Shown: positions 31,497 through 39,085 of the stretch, one piece after another | Position numbering within the stretch: the stretch's first letter is position 1 | Layout: each line of letters opens with the position of its first letter | Assembly: GCA_026014745.1 (NCBI GenBank) | Contig: JAOZHS010000003.1 | Span: forward strand, 1 to 40,136 | Direction: 5' to 3' | Source: Candidatus Bathyarchaeota archaeon | GTDB taxonomy: Archaea > Thermoproteota > Bathyarchaeia > Bathyarchaeales > Bathycorpusculaceae | DNA length: 40,136 nt | The notes under the pieces: generated by a model | What the model saw: only the letters and a program-made list of their open reading frames with translations | Databases searched by the model: none | Told to the model about the DNA's origin: nothing | Program-made: the position numbers and the translations under genes

Positions 31497-31512
31497 GGAA
31501 GCAAGCGCTTCC
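31497..31512 (+). promoter_or_regulatory. Short leader hairpin
   Basis: GGAAGCAAGCGCTTCC forms a 6-bp stem (GGAAGC/GCTTCC) with a 4-nt loop, at the predicted 5' end of the transcript. It may stabilise the mRNA of a surface protein. It is followed by AAGAAGGAAT before the ATG. Confidence 0.4.
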
Positions 31513-31530
31513 AAGAAGGAATAAAACAAA

Positions 31531-34227
31531 ATGAATAGGAAAAGCCTTTTTGTTTTTATGACCTTGATACTTTTAGCATCCATTGCAACACCTCTAATCG
31601 CCTTTTTTCCCCAAGCATCAGCATCAGTATCCTCAACACAAACCTACCTCTACGTCGGAGTCTCACCTAACCCCGTAGGAGTAGGACAACAAGCCCTCAT
31701 CGTAGCATGGACCCAAGCAATGCCCCCTGACATCGGCGAAACCGAAGGCAAAGTCCCCGCACCCAACGGACGCGCTGCATGGGAAGCCCACATGATGGTA
31801 AACATCGTGAAACCTGACGGAACTAACGACACACAACTTGAACTGCCACGCACCGACCCTGTAGGCGCAACTTTTGGACTCTATGTCCCTGAAACCGCAG
31901 GCAACTACACAATCCAAGTTTACTACCCCGGCGAATGGCGAAACTCAACAGTCGCTGACGTTCAAGCCTACTTCACCTCAGCTTGGAGTGCCCCAATCAC
32001 TCTAACTGTACAAGAAGAAGCAGTCCAAAACTGGGTCGAAAGCCCCGTCACAGATGACTGGTGGACTCGACCCATAAACGACGCAAACCGCGAATGGTAC
32101 ACGCTAGCAGGCAACTGGTTTGGTCTCTTTGCAGCAGCCTATCCTCCTGGTTCACCTGGCCCCACAGGAGCAATCGGAGCCGCAGTAACAAGCAACACCC
32201 AATACTTCTCATATGGCAAAGGACCTGAAACTGCACATATTCTGTGGACAAAACCCTACTATGCTGGCGGCATAATGGATTCACGGTTCGAAAGTGACAA
32301 CGGCAAAGGCAACTGGGGCTTTGAAACCGCACACTACCAAGGCTACAACTTCGGCAACCCCATCATCTTACAGGGTAAATTGATCTATCAGTACCAAAAC
32401 ACTGGCCACGCTGCCCTTGGATGGCAAGCAGTAGACCTCTACACGGGCGAACAAATCTACTTCAGCAACGACACCATACCCTCCTATGGTCAAATCTACA
32501 ACTACGAATCCCCCAACCAACACGGCGGCATCCCCTACCTCTACCGAACCGTAACCACCGGTCCAAGCACAGTCTGGGGTAACGGTAACGGCACAGTTTA
32601 CGATATGATGGACGGCTACACCTTTAGCCACGTTGCATTCATCGCAAACGTCAGCACCGCCGGAACCATGGTTTACGGATTAGACGGCAGCCTACTTCGC
32701 TACAACATATTTAACGCTGGAACAAACGCGGCGCCAAAGTATTATCTGCAAGTCTGGAACAGCTCTGCGATTCCAAGCGAACTCGGCAGCACATCAGGAA
32801 CCACCTATTGGCAGTGGCGACCCCAGGGCGGCGCCTTTGGTGCTGGCCCCGCACTCAGCTACACAATAGTGCATAACGGAGCCCAAGGATTCTCACTCAA
32901 CGTTTCTCTACCTACCGATTCTGTTTGGGGTCCTCGAAATTCCGTTGTGAACCAAACAGGGAGCATCTACTCAGTTCGCCAAGACGAAAGCATAATCATC
33001 GGAACATCTGGATACGTTGACGAAAGCGGAACCGTCAAAGGCCAAATGGTGTGCCTAAGCTTAGTGCCCGGTCAAGCCGGAACACAACTCTGGAAGACAT
33101 CCTTCACGCCACCGTCATCAGCCAACAACGCCTCAGTAAGCCTCATGGGAGTCTACCCCGAATATGACCGCATGGTCTTCTACTGCAAGAGCCTGCTCAA
33201 GTGGTATGGTTACAGCCTCTCAACCGGCCAGCTAATGTGGACATCCGAGCCGCAAACTCAATTCGTCTACTACGGTTCAGGCAACAACATGTACGAGGGC
33301 ATCCTCTATACCTACGGCTACGGCGGAGTCGTCTACGCCTACGACTTAGAATCAGGTGAACTGCTCTGGCAATATGCAGCCAAAAGCGTCGGCGACGAAT
33401 CCCCCTACGGCGGCAACTACCCCATCGGCATAAACCTTGTTGCAGACGACAAACTCTACCTCGTTGGCAGTGAACATTCTCCCACTCAACCCCTCTATCG
33501 TGGACCTAACTTACGCTGTATCAACGCTACTTCTGGCGAAGAAATCTGGAAGATCCTGTTCTGGGGCGCAAGAATGTCACCTACCGAATCCAACATCTAC
33601 ATGGCTGATGGCATCCTAGTCGGTCTCAACTATTACGATGGCGAAATCTACGCTTTCGGCAGAGGTCCCAGCGCAACCACTGTCACCGCAGCCAACCCTG
33701 CTTCAACTCTTGGCTCAACCGTGTTGATTCAGGGCACCGTAACAGACCAAACCCCAAGCGGCAAACGCACCACCAACGACATCTTAGACTTCTCCCTCAA
33801 AGGCACCCCCGCAATCTCCGACGAAGACATGACGGCCTGGATGGAATACAAATTCATGCAGCAACCCGAACCAGTCGACGCCAAAGGAGTCCCCGTGACT
33901 TTAGCTACAGTTGACCCCAACGGCAACTACCGCGAAATCGGCGAAGCCACCAGTGACATGTACGGCAACTACGCAGTGCCCTTCACGCCAGACGTCCCCG
34001 GCACCTACCAAATACTTGCAACCTTTGCAGGCTCCAAATCTTACGGTCCATCCGCCTCCTCAACCTATCTCACTGTAACTGACCAATCAACACCTGCACC
34101 CACAGCCGCTACATCCTCGGTATCGGTTGCTGACCAGTACTTCATACCCGCAGTCATCGCAATCATAATCACCATCATCTTGGTCGGCGTTGTCCTAGGC
34201 GTACTGCTGCTAAGAAAACGACCCTAA
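31531..34227 (+). CDS. Secreted PQQ-like beta-propeller protein with Ig-like domains and C-terminal anchor
   Basis: This 898-residue surface protein begins with a signal peptide (SLFVFMTLILLASIATPLIA). An N-terminal Ig-like region (YLYVGVSPNPVGVGQQALI) is followed by a multi-blade PQQ/WD propeller (VYAYDLESGELLWQYAAKS, LRCINATSGEEIWKILF). A C-terminal Ig-like domain (DPNGNYREIGEATSDMYGN) leads to an anchor helix (AVIAIIITIILVGVVLGVLL) and RKRP tail. It is a paralogue of the 857-residue protein at 7491, with the same order and closely matching C-terminal domain. Sequons are frequent. Abundant Trp, Tyr and Gly suit a rigid extracellular propeller that binds polymers or forms part of the envelope. 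Confidence 0.88.
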   Translation: MNRKSLFVFMTLILLASIATPLIAFFPQASASVSSTQTYLYVGVSPNPVGVGQQALIVAWTQAMPPDIGETEGKVPAPNGRAAWEAHMMVNIVKPDGTNDTQLELPRTDPVGATFGLYVPETAGNYTIQVYYPGEWRNSTVADVQAYFTSAWSAPITLTVQEEAVQNWVESPVTDDWWTRPINDANREWYTLAGNWFGLFAAAYPPGSPGPTGAIGAAVTSNTQYFSYGKGPETAHILWTKPYYAGGIMDSRFESDNGKGNWGFETAHYQGYNFGNPIILQGKLIYQYQNTGHAALGWQAVDLYTGEQIYFSNDTIPSYGQIYNYESPNQHGGIPYLYRTVTTGPSTVWGNGNGTVYDMMDGYTFSHVAFIANVSTAGTMVYGLDGSLLRYNIFNAGTNAAPKYYLQVWNSSAIPSELGSTSGTTYWQWRPQGGAFGAGPALSYTIVHNGAQGFSLNVSLPTDSVWGPRNSVVNQTGSIYSVRQDESIIIGTSGYVDESGTVKGQMVCLSLVPGQAGTQLWKTSFTPPSSANNASVSLMGVYPEYDRMVFYCKSLLKWYGYSLSTGQLMWTSEPQTQFVYYGSGNNMYEGILYTYGYGGVVYAYDLESGELLWQYAAKSVGDESPYGGNYPIGINLVADDKLYLVGSEHSPTQPLYRGPNLRCINATSGEEIWKILFWGARMSPTESNIYMADGILVGLNYYDGEIYAFGRGPSATTVTAANPASTLGSTVLIQGTVTDQTPSGKRTTNDILDFSLKGTPAISDEDMTAWMEYKFMQQPEPVDAKGVPVTLATVDPNGNYREIGEATSDMYGNYAVPFTPDVPGTYQILATFAGSKSYGPSASSTYLTVTDQSTPAPTAATSSVSVADQYFIPAVIAIIITIILVGVVLGVLLLRKRP

Positions 34228-34239
34228 AACTCTCCCTTC

Positions 34240-34262
34240 CCCCTTCTTTTTTGTTTTTTTGC
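34240..34262 (+). terminator. Oligo-T terminator
   Basis: CCCCCTTCTTTTTTGTTTTT follows the stop at 34227, a strong T-rich archaeal terminator separating the propeller gene from the next membrane protein. Confidence 0.6.
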
Positions 34263-34327
34263 TTGACGTTGGAAAGATTAAGGTTTTTAAAACGCGGCGA
34301 TGACTCCTATAGCCAACGGGGACTTGG

Positions 34328-34876
34328 ATGCAGAGGCTACAACAACTATTCATCATCGCGTTATTCGGCGCAATCATCTTTGTCGCTAACGTGTTTCTGC
34401 CGCCGCCCCTGAACTACCTCATGATTGTAGTTCAAGCCGTACTTTTGGCAATAGCGGCACTGTTTATTCACCACGTCGGCGCAATGTACGTGGGGGCAGT
34501 CGGCGGTCTCCTCACAGCCCTGTGGAATCCCTCGCTGGGACCCTTCACTTTTTTGTTTGCCTTCCTCTATGGCGTCTTTGTTGATTTGCTCCTCTATCTC
34601 TTCAAAATTCAAGGCAACCGAATGGGCGTAAACCAAAACCGCCTCATAGCAGCCATGGCAGTCAGCACGCTTTTAATAGCCGTTACCAGCTACTCAGCTT
34701 TTGCCGCCTTTCCCGAGATCTTAAGCGCTGCAGGCATCTCTTATGTGAGCCTGTTTGTTCAACGAAGCCCTATGCTCGATGCAATGGTGCTCTTTATGGG
34801 ACCCGCAACTGGAGCAGTCGCAGGCTACGCAGCCGCCTACTTATGGAATAAGTACCTTCGTCACATCTGCGTCTAA
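34328..34876 (+). CDS. Multi-spanning membrane protein, ECF-S-component-like
   Basis: This 182-residue integral membrane protein has five or six helices. The layout and the loop GAMYVGAVGGLLTALWNPSLG resemble substrate-binding S components of energy-coupling-factor vitamin transporters (YkoE/ThiW-like). The family assignment is tentative because no EcfA or EcfT gene lies nearby. ATG 34328 follows a TTTTTAAAAC TATA-like element at 34284-34293. Its 3' end overlaps the convergent PIN-like gene by 4 nt. Confidence 0.6.
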   Translation: MQRLQQLFIIALFGAIIFVANVFLPPPLNYLMIVVQAVLLAIAALFIHHVGAMYVGAVGGLLTALWNPSLGPFTFLFAFLYGVFVDLLLYLFKIQGNRMGVNQNRLIAAMAVSTLLIAVTSYSAFAAFPEILSAAGISYVSLFVQRSPMLDAMVLFMGPATGAVAGYAAAYLWNKYLRHICV

Positions 34877-35142
34877 GGCGGCAGTGCCTTAATTTTTTGG
34901 TCCACTAACTGTGCAATCATTAAATTTGAGATAAATACGCATTTTACGCCTAATAGTTCAGCTAGTTCAGCGGGTTTTTGGTCTTCTGTTACAAGTAGCA
35001 GGTTGTGTTTGGCGGCGTATTCGACGACTTCGTGGTCTTTGGCGCCTTTAAGCCCCGCTTCCTGTGCGGTTAAGACGTCATAGCCTAAGGTTTCAAAGTA
35101 TTCTTTCAAGCCTGCGTACATTTCGTCTAGTAAAAGTTTCAT
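34873..35142 (-). CDS. PIN-like domain protein (DUF5615-like)
   Basis: This 89-residue protein starts at ATG 35142 (MKLLLDEMYAGLKEYF); the frame is open 20 codons upstream without protein-like features. The N-terminal strand with LLLDEM, then DHEVVEYAAKHNLLLVTED and the late Asp-containing strand, fits the Mut7-C/DUF5615 group of PIN-like nucleases, often toxin-like. Acidic residues for metal binding are present (Asp6, Glu7, Asp35, Asp50 by approximate count). No antitoxin gene is adjacent, so a toxin role is not supported. Confidence 0.75.
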   Translation of the reverse strand: MKLLLDEMYAGLKEYFETLGYDVLTAQEAGLKGAKDHEVVEYAAKHNLLLVTEDQKPAELAELLGVKCVFISNLMIAQLVDQKIKALPP

Positions 35143-35228
35143 GGCGCTTCGGTTCTTTTTTGTTGGATTGGTTATTTTAGAGTTTCGCGAATCGCGAATC
35201 ATTAAGCTGTAAAAGGAAAAGGGGTTCC

Positions 35229-35873
35229 TTAGTCTATCAAGAGTAGAGCAAAGGATTCAGGGGTCTTCGCAAACGGAAAAGTAAACGTAATCCCCGCGTT
35301 CGCTGCGGTTTTCTTCACGTTAACGCCTATTGCATCCTCAGACCATCTTGCCAACTCGGGATGCCGACAGATTTTGGTTTCAAGATTACACTTTTCGCAG
35401 AGTTGGCAATGCCCTGAAACAAATGAGATGGCTAAACTGTTGCCTTCTTTCATGGCTGCTTTTTCTAGGTCCACAACGCTTTGGAGCATTCTGCGTTTGT
35501 CATCTTTCCAGTCTTGCCAGAATTTAGCGGCTTTCTCCTTGATTTCTTTGGGGACAGTTGGGTCAGAATCAGCTACGGAGAGATTCTTGAGCACTTCAGG
35601 TTCAGCCGTCGCGTTTGAAGCGAACTTCATGAACATAGCATACTTGTATTCGGAAACAATTTTGCGAAACTCCTCAGCGGTAGGTGTGTAGGGTGGGCAC
35701 GCGAGGGTTTTGCCATAGTTGGTGCAGCCCACTTTACATTTTAGGGTTACGCGGTCCTCTATGACGACTTTATTGGCTGGAATAATTTTAGCGTCAACTG
35801 CACCTTTTTCAAGGGCTAATTTGACGAGGAAACCAAATTTTTCTGCGCCATTTTCAGCAGACATATCAGTCAC
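35229..35873 (-). CDS. DUF2284 predicted metal-binding protein
   Basis: This 214-residue protein has the Cys pattern of DUF2284: LKCKVGCTNYGKTLACPPYTP near the N-terminus and GHCQLCEKCNLETKICRHP in the C-terminal half, both likely Fe-S or Zn sites. The family is common in anaerobic archaea and bacteria, and its function is not established. GTG 35873 lies about 29 nt from a TTTATATC element at about 35899-35906, suggesting a leaderless start; ATG 35864 is the alternative. Confidence 0.87.
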   Translation of the reverse strand: MTDMSAENGAEKFGFLVKLALEKGAVDAKIIPANKVVIEDRVTLKCKVGCTNYGKTLACPPYTPTAEEFRKIVSEYKYAMFMKFASNATAEPEVLKNLSVADSDPTVPKEIKEKAAKFWQDWKDDKRRMLQSVVDLEKAAMKEGNSLAISFVSGHCQLCEKCNLETKICRHPELARWSEDAIGVNVKKTAANAGITFTFPFAKTPESFALLLID

Positions 35874-35941
35874 TTTTGCTGCTCTGAGGGCAAATCTTGA
35901 TATAAAGTTTTGGCGCTTCTAAGAACGTTTTCTGGTGCGTT

Positions 35942-36505
35942 TTAAGGAGTTTGTTTTTTGCGTCTATCGATTTCTTGGTTGACTTCGCCGAGTCGCTCGC
36001 GGAGCATACTCATTTTTTCTTTTATTTGTTGACGTTGGGCTTCGAGGCTTTCAAGGGTTTCTGGGCTGGTTTTTTCTTCAAAAAACGGTGAGAACAAGGA
36101 GGGCATTGGTGGAGCGACATCGTTTGGGGGTTTTATGTTGAGTACGTCGCGTGCGAATTCGCGAAAGAGATTGCCGATGTTGGTGAAGATTTCGCTTTGT
36201 TTTATGATGGCGCGTTTGAGGATGGCTTCACCGTGTGGGGTGATGGTGTAGACTTTGAGGTTGCGGTTTTTTTGGGTTTCCCAGCGGCCTTTGATGTACC
36301 CGCTTTTTTCAAGGTTGCGTAGCACGGGATAGACTCCGCCGGGGGTTGGTTTCCAGAAGCCTTTGGTGCGGTCTTTGATTTCTTTCATGATTTCGTAGCC
36401 GTGGGCGGGTTTTTTGTTTAGTAAGATGAGGACGCCTATTCGTATGTAGCCTTTTTGGGCTTCGTTTATCCAGTTTGCTGTTTCTTTTTCTTCTGGGCAG
36501 GACAT
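35942..36505 (-). CDS. PadR-family transcriptional regulator
   Basis: This 187-residue repressor has an N-terminal winged helix typical of PadR (RIGVLILLNKKPAHGYEIMK, then WKPTPGGVYPVLRNLEKSGY and the wing VYTITPHGEAIL). The C-terminal dimerisation coiled coil spans about 140-180 (ESLEAQRQQIKEKMSMLRER). It is divergent from an ABC exporter and shares its promoter region, so it very likely controls that exporter and itself. Such regulators often respond to small hydrophobic compounds or drugs. The start at ATG 36505 lies about 28 nt from the TATA at 36532-36540. Confidence 0.92.
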   Translation of the reverse strand: MSCPEEKETANWINEAQKGYIRIGVLILLNKKPAHGYEIMKEIKDRTKGFWKPTPGGVYPVLRNLEKSGYIKGRWETQKNRNLKVYTITPHGEAILKRAIIKQSEIFTNIGNLFREFARDVLNIKPPNDVAPPMPSLFSPFFEEKTSPETLESLEAQRQQIKEKMSMLRERLGEVNQEIDRRKKQTP

Positions 36506-36531
36506 TGAGATGTAGTATTGTGCCGAGTAAT

Positions 36532-36557
36532 ATTTATATTTTAATGCAATATATTGC
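36532..36557. promoter_or_regulatory. Divergent promoter and palindromic operator for padR and the ABC exporter
   Basis: ATTTATATT at 36532-36540 can act as TATA box in both directions. A perfect 12-bp palindrome GCAATATATTGC at 36546-36557 sits between it and the exporter's predicted start, and on the upstream side of padR's TATA. A dimeric repressor bound there could block both promoters. The PadR link is inference from position. Confidence 0.6.
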
Positions 36558-36591
36558 GATAAATAATATTTGTATGAAAGTGGTGCTCTCC

Positions 36592-37611
36592 ATGGACAAC
36601 GGCAACATAATTGAAGTAAAAAACCTAACCAAAACCTTCGGCAAATTCACCGCTGTCGACGACATCTCCTTCCAAGTCAAAAAAGGCGAAATCTTCGGAC
36701 TTTTAGGCCCCAACGGCGCAGGCAAAAGCACCACCCTACGCATGCTCTCCACCCTTTCCCGCCCCACCAAAGGCACCGCAACCATCGGCGGCTACGACAC
36801 CGTCAAAGACGACATGAAAGTCCGCCAACTCATCGGCATAGTCAGCGAAAAAATGATCATATACAACCGCTTAACCGCCAAAGAAAACCTCTACTTCTTC
36901 GGCAACCTCTTCAACATCCCCAAAGACACCCTCAACAAACGCATCGACGAATTACTCGAACTAGTCCAATTAACCAAATTCAAAGATGCCCAAGTAGGCA
37001 CATTCTCCACGGGCATGCGCCAAAGAATGAACGTCATCCGCGCATTACTCAACATGCCCCAAGTGCTCTATCTCGACGAACCCACCTTGGGCTTAGACCC
37101 CCAATCCTCGGTTGAAATCCGAGACTTCATCAAGAAACTCAACCAAGAAAACGGAACCACCGTGGTGTTGACCACTCACATGATGGTTGACGCGGATTTG
37201 CTCTGTGACCGCATCGCCATTGTGGATCACGGCAAAATCATCGCGCTTGACACTTCCACGAACCTCAAAAAGATAATTTCAGGCGCCGACACCATGATTA
37301 TCAAGCTAGAAGTAGCCAACTTAAGCCCTGATATGATTGAAGCCATCAAAGCCATAGACTGCGTAGATGCGGTTAACCAAGAAACTTCCATGGCGCTTCA
37401 CATAATTGTACATGGGGAAGACGCATTCGACAAAATCGTTGATGTCGTGCGCAAACGCAGTGGCAAAATAACTTCTATGTCGAATCTGCAGCCCTCCCTA
37501 GAAGACGTTTTTCTCCACATTACGGGGCACGAGGTTAGGGATAACGCTGACCAAAAAATTCCCATGGAACATGGACCTAAAGAATTTAGACCCCAAAGGA
37601 GAGTAAGGTGA
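36592..37611 (+). CDS. ABC transporter ATP-binding protein, drug/daunorubicin exporter type
   Basis: This 339-residue ATPase energises the permease encoded next. Motifs are Walker A GLLGPNGAGKSTTLRM, signature FSTGMRQRMNVIRAL, Walker B VLYLDEPTLGLDP and the H-loop LTTHMM. The C-terminal extension (about 225-339) is typical of DrrA-like subunits. I start it at ATG 36592 (MDNGNIIEVKNLTK), because the longer frame runs into the operator and ATG 36574 adds only six residues. GGTG lies just upstream. The permease GTG overlaps its stop by 4 nt, showing translational coupling. Confidence 0.93.
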   Translation: MDNGNIIEVKNLTKTFGKFTAVDDISFQVKKGEIFGLLGPNGAGKSTTLRMLSTLSRPTKGTATIGGYDTVKDDMKVRQLIGIVSEKMIIYNRLTAKENLYFFGNLFNIPKDTLNKRIDELLELVQLTKFKDAQVGTFSTGMRQRMNVIRALLNMPQVLYLDEPTLGLDPQSSVEIRDFIKKLNQENGTTVVLTTHMMVDADLLCDRIAIVDHGKIIALDTSTNLKKIISGADTMIIKLEVANLSPDMIEAIKAIDCVDAVNQETSMALHIIVHGEDAFDKIVDVVRKRSGKITSMSNLQPSLEDVFLHITGHEVRDNADQKIPMEHGPKEFRPQRRVR

Positions 37612-38816
37612 GAAAAATGACAGCGAAAACAATCCTAAAACACAGTTTCCGAATCGCATGGAAAGATCTGCTTGAACTCTTCCGCAACCGCCTAGGCCTT
37701 GTCCTCTTAGTTGTAATGCCTCTGTTCATGATGGTGATGGTTGGCTTCATTTACCCCACTGGCGGCGCAAGCATAAGCAACATGCCCATCGCCATGGTAA
37801 ACGAGGACGCAGGCTTTAACGGCTCAACTTTACCCAGCCAAACCTTCTTTGCCACGCTACAAGGCATCAATGACCAAACCGGCATGATGACGTTAACTAA
37901 CGCGTCAAGTTTAGATGAACTTAGGGATCTGGTGCAGCGGGGTGAGCTTAGCGGAGGCATAGTGTTGCCCAGTAACTTTAGCGAATGCATCCTCACAGGG
38001 CAGCAAGGCACCGTTATTATAATTACTGACCAGTCGAACCCGCAGATATCAGCCACCATACAAGGCGTCTTATCGAGCGTGTTTGAAAATATGGGGACGG
38101 TCATGTCGCAACAAGCTATCCAAGCCCTTAACCCCGCCCTCAACGCAACCACTGCGCTTGCCATAGCTAAACCCCTCAATGTGCAAAGCGTAGGCGTGGT
38201 TCCAGGCAACCCCAGCTATTTTGATTTCATTGCGCCTGGCATTATGGCGATGACTGTTATGATGAGTGTTATGACTGGGTTGCCTGTTGCGATTAGTCAA
38301 GAAAAAGAAATCGGCACCATGGACGGCATGATGGTTGCACCCGTAAACCGCCTCTCCATACTGCTGGGTAAAACAATGGCGCAGACCGCCCGCGGCTTAA
38401 TCCAAGGCTGCATCATCTTGGCGTTAGCCATCGGCATCTTTGGAGTCACCATACAGGGCAGCATACTCTTAGTATTTGCTCTGTTGCTGTTGGGCGTGTT
38501 TAGCTTCGTTGGTTTAGGCATAGTCATCACGTCATTCACCAAAGATCAGGAAACCGCGCAGATGCTCATGATGACGCTGATGTTTCCGATGATGTTCCTG
38601 TCCGGGGTATTCTTCCCGATACAGCAGATGCCTTGGTACATGCAAGATATCAGCAAGTTTCTGCCGCTAACCTATGCTTCTGATGCGTTGCGAAAAGTTA
38701 TGGTGCTCGGCGCTGGTGTACCGCAGATAAGTAACGAGCTTATAATCCTGATAGCTTTCGGTGTGGTCATGATAGCTATTGCACTACCGGTGTTTAGAAG
38801 GATGATGACCCGATAG
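37608..38816 (+). CDS. ABC-2 type permease, drug exporter family
   Basis: This 402-residue permease has one N-terminal helix (LGLVLLVVMPLFMMVMVGF), a large extracellular domain (about 45-200) and five C-terminal helices, the standard ABC-2 layout. The segment FLSGVFFPIQQMPWYMQDISK is typical of the DrrB/YhgE group. GTG 37608 overlaps the ATPase stop; ATG 37617 is an alternative start with AGGTGA before it. With the ATPase it forms a half-size exporter; the substrate is unknown. A small Cys protein follows 11 nt downstream. Confidence 0.92.
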   Translation: MRKMTAKTILKHSFRIAWKDLLELFRNRLGLVLLVVMPLFMMVMVGFIYPTGGASISNMPIAMVNEDAGFNGSTLPSQTFFATLQGINDQTGMMTLTNASSLDELRDLVQRGELSGGIVLPSNFSECILTGQQGTVIIITDQSNPQISATIQGVLSSVFENMGTVMSQQAIQALNPALNATTALAIAKPLNVQSVGVVPGNPSYFDFIAPGIMAMTVMMSVMTGLPVAISQEKEIGTMDGMMVAPVNRLSILLGKTMAQTARGLIQGCIILALAIGIFGVTIQGSILLVFALLLLGVFSFVGLGIVITSFTKDQETAQMLMMTLMFPMMFLSGVFFPIQQMPWYMQDISKFLPLTYASDALRKVMVLGAGVPQISNELIILIAFGVVMIAIALPVFRRMMTR

Positions 38817-38827
38817 GAGACGAGAAG

Positions 38828-38977
38828 ATGAGTACGCTTTGCTCTAAATGTCCCTTCTTTCAGTTTGCGCCTATTCTGAGACGCAAAAACGCCCGTAAAC
38901 GCTGCCGTATTGAGCCTCAGCGGCAATTGAGAATTTATGAGTGTAAAGATTTTCCTCAGAATAAACCGCGCAAATAG
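38828..38977 (+). CDS. Small Cys-containing basic protein, 49 residues
   Basis: ATG 38828 to TAG 38977 encodes MSTLCSKCPFFQFAPILRRK followed by a basic stretch and IYECKDFPQNKPRK. Four Cys (5, 8, 26, 39), starting with CxxC, suggest one metal site. GGAG is embedded in the permease stop region (TAGGAGACGAGAAG) with suitable spacing, and the gap of 11 nt suggests operon membership with the ABC exporter. I do not recognise the family. Confidence 0.6.
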   Translation: MSTLCSKCPFFQFAPILRRKNARKRCRIEPQRQLRIYECKDFPQNKPRK

Positions 38978-39085
38978 TTTCCTTTCTTTTTTGTCTCTAA
39001 ATTCTTAATGCTGTATTAATAATTCATACACCTTATATTCTCTATATAGATACTTTTTCTCCGAAAGGACCGGAGAATACTGGGA

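Noticed and set aside
34873-35142. Toxin-antitoxin system with the PIN-like protein
   Set aside because: No adjacent small antitoxin gene; neighbours are a convergent membrane protein and a DUF2284 gene.
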